DNA from: Enterococcus silesiacus
Lineage (GTDB): Bacteria > Bacillota > Bacilli > Lactobacillales > Enterococcaceae
DNA: 64,000 bases
Direction: 5' to 3'
Assembly (NCBI GenBank): GCA_001465115.1
Contig: CP013614.1
Location: 124,001 to 188,000, forward strand
Positions 8,915 to 18,464 of the stretch are shown here, in pieces. The first letter of the stretch is position 1. Every line of letters starts with the position of its first letter. A program made the position numbers and the translations under genes. The notes beneath the pieces were generated by a model. That model made no database searches. It saw nothing but the letters and a program-made list of their open reading frames with translations, and was not told where the DNA came from.

Positions 8915-9847
8915 TCAACGAAACAGTACATCGATTCGTTGATAGTCTTCTTCTGTTAAATGAACATTCAACGCTTTAGCATTATTGATCACTTGTTCTG
9001 GTTTTTTCGCACCAGGAATGACAACTGCAACAAAAGGATTCTTGATATACCAAGCAAGTACGATTTCTGCCACACTAGCATTATAATCAGCTGCAATCAA
9101 TTTAATCTGATTGACTTTTTCTATAATTGATTTAAAGCGTTCCCCCTGGAAATCTGCTTTTTTACTGCGTATATCTTCAGGTGGAAATGTTACATCACTT
9201 TCATATTTTCCAGTTAGTAAGCCTGATGCTAATGGGAAATAAGGGACAAAAGAGATTTTATTGTCTCTAAGATAAGGGAATAATTCAGTTTCAGCGTCGC
9301 GATGGATCAAGCTGTACTCATCTTCAACGATATCCACGAAACCATCTTGATTCGCTTCTTTGATTTGTGCCAAACTAAAGTTAGAAACCCCTATCGCTTT
9401 GATTTTTCCAGCCTCTTTTAATTTTTGTAAGGCAGCTATTGCTTCATTTTTAGGGGTTGTTTCATCGGGAAAGTGAATATAAAAAATATCAATATAATCT
9501 GTTTGTAGTCGTTTTAGCGCTTCTTCAACAGAACGCGTCAAAAATTCAGGTGTATTATTAAATGCGCCGCCGCTAGCTGGATCATGAGCGGCTTTCGTTG
9601 CGATAGCCACCTTGCTGCGGTCAAACTCCTTCAACACTTCACCGATCAATTCTTCTGAACGACCCATTCCATAGGCAAAAGCTGTATCTAGTAATGTGAT
9701 ACCGTTTGTTAAAGCAACTCGAATGATTGCTTTGCCAGTATCATCATTTAAGTTTGGAAATAAATTATGACCACCGACTGCATTTGTTCCTAAACCGAGA
9801 GGCGTTGAATAAACGTCTGTCGTACCAATTTGAATATTTTCTGTCAT
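8915..9847 (-). CDS. Aldo/keto reductase
   Basis: A 310-residue NAD(P)H-dependent oxidoreductase of the aldo/keto reductase superfamily, reducing aldehydes or ketones in the cytoplasm. The catalytic tetrad is complete: D54 and Y59 (LLDTAFAYG), K85 (ATKAA), H125 (IHFPD). The IGVSNF motif and the late nucleotide-binding VIPGAKKPEQV are present. Ribosome site AGGAGGA precedes the ATG. Transcribed alone. The physiological substrate cannot be inferred. Confidence 0.93.
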   Translation of the reverse strand: MTENIQIGTTDVYSTPLGLGTNAVGGHNLFPNLNDDTGKAIIRVALTNGITLLDTAFAYGMGRSEELIGEVLKEFDRSKVAIATKAAHDPASGGAFNNTPEFLTRSVEEALKRLQTDYIDIFYIHFPDETTPKNEAIAALQKLKEAGKIKAIGVSNFSLAQIKEANQDGFVDIVEDEYSLIHRDAETELFPYLRDNKISFVPYFPLASGLLTGKYESDVTFPPEDIRSKKADFQGERFKSIIEKVNQIKLIAADYNASVAEIVLAWYIKNPFVAVVIPGAKKPEQVINNAKALNVHLTEEDYQRIDVLFR

Positions 9848-10039
9848 GATGATTCCTCCTGACTTTCTTAGTTTAGTGTAGTTGATTGAAGGAAAAGATG
9901 AAAGTTTTTTTGCTTATTATCTGAATTTATATCACAAAAGGTCTTAAAAAGCAGAAAGGGGAAGTCTTTTTGCTTTTCTATAGTATAATAGTTGCAACTG
10001 AGTTTATCAGTAACTAAACGGATGAAGGATGGGAGCAAA

Positions 10040-10405
10040 TTGGGGAAAATTAGAATCAATAATATGAAGTTTTACACTAAAAATGGTGTTCTGCCAGAAG
10101 AACGAATTTTAGGGCAACAATTAGAAGTTGATGTTGAATTAAGACTGTCATTAGATCAGGCTGGTAAAAGCGATGATGTGAATGACACCGTTAGTTATGC
10201 TGAGGTCAATGATCAAATTGCTGAACGTTTAACCACTCATTCTTACAACTTAATAGAAGCTGTAGCCTCAGCTATTTTGGATGATATTGAAGCAGAACAT
10301 GGCAAAAAGCTGGAAAGTGCTCTTGTCCGAGTTAGAAAATATAGTGTACCGATGCCAGGCATATTTGATAATATCGAAATCGAAATGGAAAGAGACTTCG
10401 TATGA
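10040..10405 (+). CDS. folB: Dihydroneopterin aldolase
   Basis: First gene of the folate operon; cleaves dihydroneopterin to hydroxymethyl-dihydropterin. I chose TTG 10040, giving a 121-residue protein of normal FolB length beginning GKIRINNMKFY, with GGATGGGAG upstream; the frame is open to an ATG at 9992 but that would add an atypical 16-residue tail. Conserved features are the GVLPEER segment, the VSYAEV strand and a central NLIEAVA. It overlaps folK by 4 bases (ATGA). Confidence 0.93.
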   Translation: MGKIRINNMKFYTKNGVLPEERILGQQLEVDVELRLSLDQAGKSDDVNDTVSYAEVNDQIAERLTTHSYNLIEAVASAILDDIEAEHGKKLESALVRVRKYSVPMPGIFDNIEIEMERDFV

Positions 10406-10890
10406 CGATTAGTTATTTAGCTTTGGGTAGTAATTTAGGGGATTGTTTAGAAACGTTACAAAAAGCGGTTGAATTGCTTGATCAAGATGGCGATATTCAA
10501 GTATTGAAAAAATCAAAACTGTATGAAACATTGCCATATGGTGATGTTCCCCAAGAAAATTATTATAATGCTGTGATTCAAATCGAGACAACATGTGAAC
10601 CTCTGCAATTATTAGATAAAACACAAGCAATTGAAAAAAAATTAGGTCGAAAACGATTGATTCATTGGGGCCCAAGAACCTTAGATATTGATATTTTATT
10701 GATGGGTGATCAAAAAATAGTAACAGAGCGTTTGATCATTCCACACAAAGAAATGTTTAAACGGTCTTTTGTATTGATCCCATTAAAAGATATCTATCCT
10801 AAAGCAACATTTCAAGGACAAGCTTTTGATGAGTTGATCGCAAGTACAGGGAATCGAGCAGAAGTTTGGCTTAGTAAAGAAAGTTGGTAA
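10402..10890 (+). CDS. folK: Hydroxymethyl-dihydropterin pyrophosphokinase
   Basis: 162-residue HPPK, which activates 6-hydroxymethyl-dihydropterin with ATP for condensation with p-aminobenzoate. Motifs: ALGSNLGD at the start, the catalytic segment [11 protein letters not shown] with its two metal-binding aspartates (about residues 91-101), and [16 protein letters not shown]. Overlaps folB by 4 bases; the folE remnant starts 4 bases after its stop. Confidence 0.96.
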   Translation: MTISYLALGSNLGDCLETLQKAVELLDQDGDIQVLKKSKLYETLPYGDVPQENYYNAVIQIETTCEPLQLLDKTQAIEKKLGRKRLIHWGPRTLDIDILLMGDQKIVTERLIIPHKEMFKRSFVLIPLKDIYPKATFQGQAFDELIASTGNRAEVWLSKESW

Positions 10891-10894
10891 GAAG

Positions 10895-11221
10895 ATGGAT
10901 GAAAAACAACTAGCGATGATCGAGCAGGCAATAAAACAGATTCTAAGTGCGATCGGTGAAGACCCAGAGCGTGCAGGTGTTAGGGATACGCCGGCTCGTG
11001 TAGCAAGAATGTATAACGAAGTGTTTTCATCATTGAGAGCGCCAGAATTTGATGATTATGCTCTTTTTGATAGCTTGAATGAAGAGGATATGGTGTTGGT
11101 CAAAGACATTCAATTTTATTCTATGTGCGAGCATCATCTGTTGCCGTTTTATGGGAAAGTACATGTGGCTTACATTCCCGATGAGCGCAAAGTTTTAGGC
11201 TTAAGAGCAATCAAAGCTTAG
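10895..11221 (+). pseudogene. folE: GTP cyclohydrolase I, C-terminally truncated
   Basis: Only 108 codons of an enzyme normally ~185 residues long. The N-terminal helix region ([20 protein letters not shown]) and the first zinc ligands (MCEHHLLPF) are present, but the protein stops after [10 protein letters not shown], where normal enzymes continue into KIARLVDxF and supply the third zinc-ligand cysteine and the GTP-binding residues. The next gene starts within 13 bases, so the missing part was deleted, not frame-shifted. The fragment is unlikely to be active. FolE catalyses the first step of pterin synthesis, so this strain either has another folE or depends on external folate or pterin. Confidence 0.85.
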
Positions 11222-11233
11222 GGGATGACAGAA

Positions 11234-11830
11234 ATGGAGATCATCGTTGGTACGAATAATCAAGGAAAACTACAAGAAATGCAGTCTGCTTATCCTAAGG
11301 ATCAAATTAGGTTTGTTTCATATGTCGACTATACAAATAAAGAGTATGAGGTAGCTGAAACGGGCAAAACGTATGCTGAAAATGCATTACTCAAGGCTCG
11401 ATTTTACGCAAAAATTGTTGGAAAACCAGTGTTAGCAGATGATGGTGGTTTAGAGATTAAAGCTTTTCCTACCCTCTTAGGAGTTGAGACAGCGCGCTTT
11501 TTTAAAGCAGGCATGAATGATTCAGAAAAAAACCAGCAGCTTTTTGAGCTATTTGAAGGGCAACCATCGTTAACACGGGCAATTAGTTTGAATGCCGTTT
11601 TAGTTTATGCTTGGCCAAATGGTGAGTCTCTTATTTCAGGACAAGAGCTGAAAGGCGAACTGACGACAAAAGAAGTAGGGGAAATGGGTTATGGTTTTGA
11701 TAAAATTTTTTATTTACCGAAAAAACATACAACCCTTGCTCAATTACCAAAAGCGCAACGAAATGATTTAAGTCCAAGAGTGTCGGCATTGAAGCAATTG
11801 ATCGAACAGTTAAAGGAGCAACCAAGATGA
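11234..11830 (+). CDS. Non-canonical purine NTP pyrophosphatase-like (RdgB/HAM1), folate-operon paralogue
   Basis: A 198-residue RdgB/HAM1-fold nucleotide pyrophosphatase: IIVGTNNQGK at the start, TGKTYAENALLKA, ADDGGLEI (ADDSGLEV in house-cleaning members), and GYGFDKIFYLP. Several usually invariant positions differ, including the C-terminal SHRxxAL, which here reads SPRVSAL. A related gene (xtp3) occurs in Lactobacillus folate clusters and has been proposed to remove pyrophosphate from dihydroneopterin triphosphate; the location between folE and folP supports that role here. ATG 11234 has AGGGG at good spacing; ATG 11225 is also possible. Overlaps folP by 4 bases. Confidence 0.75.
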   Translation: MEIIVGTNNQGKLQEMQSAYPKDQIRFVSYVDYTNKEYEVAETGKTYAENALLKARFYAKIVGKPVLADDGGLEIKAFPTLLGVETARFFKAGMNDSEKNQQLFELFEGQPSLTRAISLNAVLVYAWPNGESLISGQELKGELTTKEVGEMGYGFDKIFYLPKKHTTLAQLPKAQRNDLSPRVSALKQLIEQLKEQPR

Positions 11831-12630
11831 CGGAAGCGGGATACTTTGTTAAGAAAGCAACCCAAATCATGGGGATTTTAAATGTGACACCAGATTCTTT
11901 TTCAGATGGCGGGCATTTTAATGAACTGGATAAAGCAATAGCACATTGTGAAGAGATGTTGGCAGTAAATGTTGATATTATAGATATCGGGGGACAATCC
12001 ACACGCCCAAACTATCAAGAAATTTCAGCTCATGAAGAAAAAGAACGAGTCTTGCCAATAATAGAAGCCATCAGAAACGAAACGGATAAACCTATTTCAA
12101 TCGATACGTATTTTCCGGAAGTTGCGAATGCTGCATTAGCAACGGGAGCCAACATCATCAATGATATCAAAGGTTTGGATACAAATGGAATGATCGAAGT
12201 GGCGCAAAAGTATCCTGATAGCGGCTTGGTGATCATGCATTCACGTAAAAGACGAACCGAATTATCGGTAGTTGAAGATATCCAACAATTTTATCAGGAA
12301 AAAATAGAACTGTGTCAAAAGGTCGGGATCGCTTCAACACGGATTTGTTTTGATCCTGGTATTGGTTTTGGGAAAACACAGGAAGAAAATATTGAGATTC
12401 TAAAACATCCTGAAGCCTTTCGTTACAAAGATTATCCTTTACTATATGGCGTATCAAGGAAAAGAACGATAGCAGCTTTGACAAATGAATCTGATCCTTT
12501 AGCACGTGACTTTGGTTCAATTGCAGCATCATTATTTGCTGCAAATAAAGGTGTGGAAATTGTTCGAGTTCATCAGGTTAAAGGAATGCGGGATGCATTG
12601 AATGTTTGGGAAACGTTGAATAGTAAGTAA
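11827..12630 (+). CDS. folP: Dihydropteroate synthase
   Basis: 267-residue enzyme joining hydroxymethyl-dihydropterin pyrophosphate to p-aminobenzoate; the sulfonamide target. Motifs: GILNVTPDSFSDGG, DIGGQSTRP (usually DIGGESTRP), SIDTY, DPGIGFGKT, GVSRKR and the terminal RVHQV. The usual MHNRG-type loop reads MHSRKRR, a mild deviation. Last gene of the folate operon; no folC lies in the window. Confidence 0.95.
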   Translation: MTEAGYFVKKATQIMGILNVTPDSFSDGGHFNELDKAIAHCEEMLAVNVDIIDIGGQSTRPNYQEISAHEEKERVLPIIEAIRNETDKPISIDTYFPEVANAALATGANIINDIKGLDTNGMIEVAQKYPDSGLVIMHSRKRRTELSVVEDIQQFYQEKIELCQKVGIASTRICFDPGIGFGKTQEENIEILKHPEAFRYKDYPLLYGVSRKRTIAALTNESDPLARDFGSIAASLFAANKGVEIVRVHQVKGMRDALNVWETLNSK

Positions 12631-12732
12631 GGACTGTTCTTAACTCTTTACGAGGGCTATTTTAGAGCGAATTGAAATTCCGCTTGACTTTATTTCCAAT
12701 CTCTAGTAATTTATAGATACTATAAAAAATTC

Positions 12733-12955
12733 GATGAAAGAACGAGTAGATTTCAAACTGATCGTAGAAGAGAAAGTTGCCGTGGCTGAAAGCAACTTCA
12801 TTAGAGAAATCGAAAGACATTCTGGAGATGAACGGAAGAAAAGCCGTTCCGTTACGAGCGTTAATCGTTGGAGGAAAGAGCAATCTTTCGAACTTAGGTG
12901 GTACCGCGTGTGTCTATTCACTCGCCCTTGTATTTATACAGGGGCGAGTTTTTGT
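12733..12955 (+). promoter_or_regulatory. T-box riboswitch of hisS-aspS
   Basis: The antiterminator signature AGGTGGTACCGCG stands at 12896-12908, followed by a 13-pair terminator (12921-12933 with 12936-12948) and a T run to 12955. Upstream, stem I has the usual AGTA and AGAGAAAG-type bulges. In the specifier loop (about 12811-12820) the sequence GAAAGACAT gives an Asp codon GAC at 12816-12818 and, two bases on, a His codon CAT at 12818-12820. Uncharged tRNA would stabilise the antiterminator and raise hisS-aspS expression. Confidence 0.9.
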
Positions 12956-12958
12956 TGT

Positions 12959-13319
12959 GAATCACTACGACTGGCTCCGCCAGAGTAGATGATGAACAAT
13001 ACTTGGCGAACGCAGTGAGAGAAGTTACCGTACTAGTGAATCACTCCACTTCGTTTCGATCACATCAAAATCTAAGAGCTAAAGCACTAAGAATTGAAGG
13101 ATCACGCCTGGCTCCACCAGAGTAGATGATGAACAATACTTGGCGAACGCAGTGAGAGAAGTTACCGTACTAGTGAATCACTCCACTTCGTTTCGATCGC
13201 ATCAATTTCTAAGAGCTAAAGCACGAAGAATTGAAGGATCACGCCTGGCTCCGCCAGAGTAGATGATGAACAATACAAGGCGTGCAAAGTGAGAGAAGTT
13301 ACCATACTAGTGAATCACC
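12959..13319. repeat. Three tandem 137-bp repeats between T-box and hisS
   Basis: The landmark GGCTCC-GCCAGAGTAGATGATG recurs at 12973, 13110 and 13247, a strict 137-bp period; copies differ at only a few bases and the third is partial. Each complete unit contains an imperfect palindrome around AAGAGCTAAAGC. There is no convincing reading frame. The array belongs to a dispersed family also found at 22.4, 61.7, 62.0, 62.5 and 62.8 kb. It lies downstream of the T-box terminator, so read-through transcripts carry ~360 nt of it. The stretch 13320-13461 holds only the hisS ribosome site. Confidence 0.9.
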
Positions 13320-13461
13320 AAACGCTATGATCCAAACCAACAGCGGGGCAATCGCTAAAAAATGCAATTTGCTCTTGCAACTAGCTCTAAAGCTGATTCA
13401 AATAAACCAAGCTTTACCAAAATACAATACAAACAATGAACAATAAATAGGAGATGAAACA

Positions 13462-14760
13462 ATGAGTTATCAAAAACCAAAAGGAACCAATGACTTATTG
13501 CCAGGAACTTCTGAAAAATGGCAATTTGTTGAAGAAACAGCTCGTTTGATTTTTCGTGATTATCAATATGAAGAAATCCGCACGCCGATTTTTGAACATT
13601 ATGAAGTAATTTCCCGCAGTGTAGGAGATACGACAGATATTGTTTCAAAAGAAATGTATGACTTTTATGATAAAGGAAATCGTCATGTAACCTTACGTCC
13701 AGAAGGAACAGCGCCGATCGTTCGTTCATTTATTGAAAATAAATTGTTTGGACCAGAATTTACAAAGCCTTATAAAACATACTACATGGGACCAATGTTT
13801 CGTTATGAGCGTCCTCAGGCTGGGCGTTTAAGACAATTTCATCAAATCGGAGCCGAAGCATTTGGCAGTGTAAATCCAGCAGTGGATGTTGAAAGTATGG
13901 CGATGGCTTTAGACTTTTTCAAACAATTAGGCATCAATCAAATTCGTTTAGTGATCAACTCTTTAGGCGATAAAGCTACAAGAACGGCTTATCGTCAAGC
14001 TTTGATCGATTATCTAGAACCAAAAATAGCTGAACTAAGCGAAGATTCAAAACGTCGTTTACATGAGAATCCTTTACGTGTGTTAGATAGTAAAGATAAA
14101 AAAGATCAAGCGATCGTAGCCGATGCACCATCGATTTTGGATTATTTAAGCTCGGAGTCAAAAGAGCACTTTGAAACAGTTCAAATGATGCTGAACGAAC
14201 TGAATATCCCGTTTGAAGTGGATAGCAATATGGTTCGTGGGCTAGATTATTACACGAATACGATTTTTGAAGTAATGAGTGAAGCGCCAGGCATGGGCGC
14301 TCAAGCAACGATTTGTGCTGGCGGACGTTATGATGGCTTAGTTGAAGAACTAGGTGGACCAGCAACTCCTGGTTTTGGTTTTGCAATGGGAATCGAACGT
14401 GTCTTGATTACGATGGAAGCAGAAAGTGTTGTAGTTCCAGTAATCAATGAAATCGACGCTTATGTCGTTGGCATTGGCGAACAAACGAATATCGCATCCC
14501 TAAAACTTGTTCAAGCAATCCGCAATTTTGGTTTCTCAGCAGACCGTGATTTTATGGACCGCAAAGCGAAAGCGCAATTTAAAACAGCAGCTAAATTGAA
14601 TGCAAAACTTGCATTGACCTTAGGTGAAACGGAACTAGCAGAAGGTTTTGTAAATGTAAAATCAATGGCGAATCGTAATGAAAAAGCATTTCCACTCTCA
14701 GATATTTATGAAAGATTTGATGAAGTCTATGACGAAATGATGACAGTGATGTTTGATTAA
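13462..14760 (+). CDS. hisS: Histidyl-tRNA synthetase
   Basis: Class II synthetase of 432 residues charging tRNAHis. It shows [11 protein letters not shown] at the start, motif 2 with [21 protein letters not shown], the histidine-binding [10 protein letters not shown], the AGGRYDGL loop and motif 3 GFAMGIER, then a C-terminal anticodon-binding domain. Ribosome site AGGAG. It forms a two-gene operon with aspS, controlled by the T-box about 500 bp upstream. Confidence 0.98.
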   Translation: MSYQKPKGTNDLLPGTSEKWQFVEETARLIFRDYQYEEIRTPIFEHYEVISRSVGDTTDIVSKEMYDFYDKGNRHVTLRPEGTAPIVRSFIENKLFGPEFTKPYKTYYMGPMFRYERPQAGRLRQFHQIGAEAFGSVNPAVDVESMAMALDFFKQLGINQIRLVINSLGDKATRTAYRQALIDYLEPKIAELSEDSKRRLHENPLRVLDSKDKKDQAIVADAPSILDYLSSESKEHFETVQMMLNELNIPFEVDSNMVRGLDYYTNTIFEVMSEAPGMGAQATICAGGRYDGLVEELGGPATPGFGFAMGIERVLITMEAESVVVPVINEIDAYVVGIGEQTNIASLKLVQAIRNFGFSADRDFMDRKAKAQFKTAAKLNAKLALTLGETELAEGFVNVKSMANRNEKAFPLSDIYERFDEVYDEMMTVMFD

Positions 14761-14793
14761 TAAATCGTAAAAAATGAAGAGGAGTAAAGACTA

Positions 14794-16563
14794 ATGACAA
14801 AAAGAACAGTATACTGCGGAGAAGTCTCAGCAGATTTAGTAGGACAGGTAATTACGTTAAAAGGTTGGGTCCAAAAACGCCGTGACTTAGGCGGAGTTAT
14901 TTTTATCGACCTACGTGACCGCGAAGGAATCGCCCAAGTCGTGTTTAATCCAGCACATTCTAAAGAAGCCTGGGAAATTGCAGATAAATGCCGTAGCGAA
15001 TATGTAATTGAAATCACTGGAGAATTAACATACCGTGATTCAGAAGCAATCAACCCTAAAATGAAAACTGGTGAATTTGAAGTGATGGCAACAGACATCA
15101 CAATTTTAAATACAGCTAAAACACCACCGTTTCTAATTGAAGATGAGAACAATGTAGGCGATGAAATTCGTATGAAATATCGTTATTTGGATTTACGCCG
15201 TCCACAAATGACAGCAAACTTAAAATTACGTCATGAAGTAACAAAATCGATTCGTCATTATTTGGATGACACTGATTTTCTAGACATTGAAACACCTTAT
15301 TTAGCTAAATCAACACCAGAAGGCGCTCGTGATTATTTAGTTCCTTCACGTGTCCACGCAGGACATTTCTATGCGTTGCCACAATCACCGCAGATTTTCA
15401 AACAGTTATTGATGAATGCTGGATTTGATCGTTATTATCAAATTGTTCGCTGCTTCCGTGACGAAGATTTACGTGGTGACCGTCAACCAGAATTTACTCA
15501 AGTGGATATGGAAACAACATTCTTATCACCAGAAGAAATTCAAACAATGACTGAAGAAATGTTAGCGAAAGTGATGCGCGAAACAAAAGGAATTGAAGTC
15601 ACATTACCGTTTCCACGTATTAGTTACGATGAAGCAATGGCACGTTATGGAAGTGACAAACCAGACACTCGTTTCGATATGGAACTGATCGATATCGCTG
15701 ATGTGGTAAAAGATGTTGATTTCAAAGTCTTCCAAATGGCTCTAGAAAATGGCGGACATGTGAAAGCATTGAACGCTAAAGGCGCAGCGGACAAATATTC
15801 AAGAAAAGATATGGACAACTTAGGAACTTATGTAAGCCAATTTGGTGCTAAAGGATTAGCTTGGTTAAAAGTCGAAGAAGATGGTCTAAAAGGACCGATT
15901 GCAAAATTCTTAACAGAGGTTGCTGATGACTTGATTAAAGCCACGAATGCTGAAGTTGGCGATATCTTGATGTTCGGTGCAGATAAACCGGAAATCGTTG
16001 CCGCAGCATTAGGTGCCGTACGTTCTCGTTTAGGGAAAGAATTAGGCTTGATCGACGAGTCTAAATTCAACTTCCTATGGGTCGTTGACTGGCCATTGTT
16101 TGAGTACGATGAAGAAGCAGGTCGTTATGTTTCTGCCCATCATCCATTTACTCAACCAAAAGAATCTGATATCGAATTACTTTCAACAGATCCAGCGAAA
16201 GTCTATGCTGAAGCCTATGATATCGTCTTAAATGGTTATGAATTAGGTGGCGGTTCGCTACGTATTCACAAACGTGATTTACAAGAAAAAATGTTTGAGA
16301 CACTAGGCTTCACTCAAGAGTCAGCGCAAGAACAATTTGGTTTCTTGTTAGACGCTTTAGATTATGGATTCCCTCCACATGGCGGAATCGCGTTAGGTTT
16401 AGACCGTTTAGTGATGTTGTTGGCTGGAGAAAATAATATCCGTGAAGTGATCGCCTTCCCTAAAAATGGGAAAGCATCTGACCCAATGACAAGTGCCCCT
16501 AGTGTGGTTTCACCGTTACAATTATTTGAATTGAATATCGATGTAACTGCAATCGACGAGTAG
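14794..16563 (+). CDS. aspS: Aspartyl-tRNA synthetase
   Basis: Class II synthetase of 589 residues with the bacterial-type insertion domain. N-terminal OB-fold ([20 protein letters not shown]), motif 2 ([17 protein letters not shown]), and motif 3 ([13 protein letters not shown]) are intact. Starts 33 bases after hisS with GAGGAG upstream; the operon ends at the strong terminator at 16572. Confidence 0.98.
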   Translation: MTKRTVYCGEVSADLVGQVITLKGWVQKRRDLGGVIFIDLRDREGIAQVVFNPAHSKEAWEIADKCRSEYVIEITGELTYRDSEAINPKMKTGEFEVMATDITILNTAKTPPFLIEDENNVGDEIRMKYRYLDLRRPQMTANLKLRHEVTKSIRHYLDDTDFLDIETPYLAKSTPEGARDYLVPSRVHAGHFYALPQSPQIFKQLLMNAGFDRYYQIVRCFRDEDLRGDRQPEFTQVDMETTFLSPEEIQTMTEEMLAKVMRETKGIEVTLPFPRISYDEAMARYGSDKPDTRFDMELIDIADVVKDVDFKVFQMALENGGHVKALNAKGAADKYSRKDMDNLGTYVSQFGAKGLAWLKVEEDGLKGPIAKFLTEVADDLIKATNAEVGDILMFGADKPEIVAAALGAVRSRLGKELGLIDESKFNFLWVVDWPLFEYDEEAGRYVSAHHPFTQPKESDIELLSTDPAKVYAEAYDIVLNGYELGGGSLRIHKRDLQEKMFETLGFTQESAQEQFGFLLDALDYGFPPHGGIALGLDRLVMLLAGENNIREVIAFPKNGKASDPMTSAPSVVSPLQLFELNIDVTAIDE

Positions 16564-16571
16564 AAACATGT

Positions 16572-16611
16572 AAGCACCCAAAATGAGCAATCGCATTTTG
16601 GGTGCTTTTTT
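16572..16611 (+). terminator. Terminator of hisS-aspS
   Basis: Perfect 14-base GC-containing stem (16572-16585 with 16594-16607), short loop, six T. Confidence 0.92.
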
Positions 16612-16735
16612 GATGTTTGCTTATGAAGTGGTAATTGACACTAATCAGGTTAGCGACATTTATTTGAAACAAGAATTTTTTTATCAGAAATCAATCTCCT
16701 TAATTTTTAAACCTATGTAATATGAATTCGCTTCC

Positions 16736-16764
16736 TTTACTTATAGCAATAGCTCTACTATAAT
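16736..16764 (+). promoter_or_regulatory. Promoter of the rpiR-type regulator
   Basis: TTTACT at 16736-16741 and perfect TATAAT at 16759-16764 with a 17-base spacer, 35 bases before the start codon. Confidence 0.7.
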
Positions 16765-16799
16765 ATACACATAAATTTTAATGTAAGTAGGTTAAGCCA

Positions 16800-17534
16800 A
16801 TGCTAGAAAAAATCTCAGCAGTCAAGCATTTATCTGATGCCGATGAAGTGCTGCAAAATTACATCTTTAGAAATCTAGAAACTATTTTTACTCTTTCTGC
16901 TCGTGAAATTGCGACGCAAATTCCTTGTTCTCCTTCTACCGTAACACGTTTCGTAAGAAAATGCGGGTTTGATTCTTACCATGATTTTCAGCGCTATGTC
17001 AAAAATGAAGTCAGTAAACTTGCGGGCAAAGGGATAACGGATACGATTTCCCTTGAACAAATCTTTGTGAACCAAGTTTTTGCTGAGAATGTCATTGAGC
17101 AAGTAGAGATAGTGAGCGCCCTCTTAAAACAATCAAGCTTTATTTATTGCGTAGGCATGGGCTCATCTGGAATTATGGCCAGTTACGCTGCTAGAAAATT
17201 TAACACGATCGGTTTTAAAGCCATGTATTCGAATGAACCATATGCACCATTTCTTTCTACTCAAATGAAAGACGACAAAAGTATTATTCTTATTTTTTCC
17301 AGCTCAGGTGAAACGGCAGAGATTATTGAGATGGCCCAACTTTTGAAGTTAAGTGATAATCAGATCATCAGTATCACAAATACGCATGATAATACCTTAG
17401 CCAAACTTTCTACGATCAACATTCCTTACTATATCGAAAATCAGCGGCTACCTTATAATTTTGATTTATCCTCACAAATTCCAACGGTGGCTTTAATTGA
17501 ATACTTAGTGGCTTTTTGTTTTAACAGGCAATGA
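16800..17534 (+). CDS. RpiR/MurR-family transcriptional regulator
   Basis: 244 residues: an N-terminal RpiR-type helix-turn-helix (REIATQIPCSPSTVTRFVRKCGF, about 36-58) and a C-terminal SIS sugar-phosphate-binding domain (VGMGSSGIMA; FSSSGETAEI). Such regulators sense phosphosugars. The neighbouring beta-glucoside PTS permease and phospho-beta-glucosidase are the obvious targets, although an ankyrin lipoprotein gene lies between. The ribosome site is weak. The palindrome at 21324 upstream of the glucosidase is a candidate operator. Confidence 0.9.
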   Translation: MLEKISAVKHLSDADEVLQNYIFRNLETIFTLSAREIATQIPCSPSTVTRFVRKCGFDSYHDFQRYVKNEVSKLAGKGITDTISLEQIFVNQVFAENVIEQVEIVSALLKQSSFIYCVGMGSSGIMASYAARKFNTIGFKAMYSNEPYAPFLSTQMKDDKSIILIFSSSGETAEIIEMAQLLKLSDNQIISITNTHDNTLAKLSTINIPYYIENQRLPYNFDLSSQIPTVALIEYLVAFCFNRQ

Positions 17535-17625
17535 TCATCCTTAACTTTTTTGGGCAATTAGTGTTTATAGTTTGTTTATATTTATGTTTTATACTGAATA
17601 TAAATACCGCTAAAGGAGGATGACT

Positions 17626-18423
17626 ATGAATAAGACAAAGTATTTGTTAAAGCTATCATTACTGATGTCTCTGTTCCTTATTTTTTCAGCTTGCCAATCA
17701 CAAAAAGTGGACCTAAAACAACCGATAAAGGAGAGTACAAGCATGACGACTGATAAAAGTAGCACAAACCACCCAAGTGAATCAAATGAAGGAAACACAA
17801 TGAATACAACGGAATCAGCGAATCAAATTTTTCCAGCAGGTTCTTTACTTCAAGCTGTTACAGATAACGATTCTGCTAAAGTACAAGAGATACTAACAGA
17901 TAAAAATTATACAATCGATGAAGTCAATGCTCAAAGTGAAACACCGCTCTTGATTGCAACGCATCAAAACTTCATTGAGATTGCCAAAATGTTGATCGAT
18001 GCAGGTGCTGATATTAATTTACAAGATCAAATTTCTGATAGTCCTTATTTGTATGCCGGAGCCCAAGGGAAAACAGAAATCTTAACTTATATTTTAGAAA
18101 AACAAGTGCCAGATCAGCAAAAAGTTAATCGTTTTGGCGGGAATGCACTGATTCCAGCAGCTGAAAAAGGGCATCTTGAAAACGTTAAACTGTTATTAAA
18201 GGATGGCCGTGCAGATATTGATCATCAAAATAATTATGGCTATACCGCTTTGATCGAAGCGGTGGCGTTAAGAGATGGCTCTGAAATCTATCAACAAATC
18301 GTCAAAGTTTTGTTAGAAGGTGGAGCCGATAAAACCTTGAAAGACAATACTGGACGAACGGCTGAAGATTATGCTAAAAGTTTAGGCTATTCTGAAATGT
18401 TGAATACACTTAACTCTTATTAA
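17626..18423 (+). CDS. Ankyrin-repeat lipoprotein
   Basis: 265 residues with a lipoprotein signal peptide (lipobox FSAC, Cys ~24), a Ser/Thr-rich linker, then four to five ankyrin repeats (TPLLIATHQNFIEIAKMLI, then DAGADINLQDQ; the NALIPAAEKGH repeat; the TALIEAVALRDG repeat). It would sit on the outer face of the membrane and act as a protein-binding module; partner unknown. ATG 17626 is preferred over 17620 because AAAGGAGGA ends at 17620. Shares a bidirectional terminator with the convergent PTS gene. Confidence 0.85.
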   Translation: MNKTKYLLKLSLLMSLFLIFSACQSQKVDLKQPIKESTSMTTDKSSTNHPSESNEGNTMNTTESANQIFPAGSLLQAVTDNDSAKVQEILTDKNYTIDEVNAQSETPLLIATHQNFIEIAKMLIDAGADINLQDQISDSPYLYAGAQGKTEILTYILEKQVPDQQKVNRFGGNALIPAAEKGHLENVKLLLKDGRADIDHQNNYGYTALIEAVALRDGSEIYQQIVKVLLEGGADKTLKDNTGRTAEDYAKSLGYSEMLNTLNSY

Positions 18424-18436
18424 ATAGTAGAAAAAC

Positions 18437-18464
18437 AGCAGAGGCTTAAGCCTCTGCTATTTTT
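18437..18464. terminator. Bidirectional terminator overlapping the EIIC stop codon
   Basis: Nine-pair stem (18437-18445 with 18450-18458) with a TTAA loop and T runs on both strands. The last codons of the EIIC gene form one arm and its TAA stop lies in the loop. Confidence 0.88.

Noticed and set aside
12734..12992. Two overlapping open frames of 71-84 codons
   Set aside because: They lie inside the T-box leader; their codons are explained by conserved RNA structure and they lack ribosome sites.
12959..13319. Possible CRISPR array
   Set aside because: The period is 137 bp with only three copies and no short-repeat/variable-spacer pattern; no cas genes are near.
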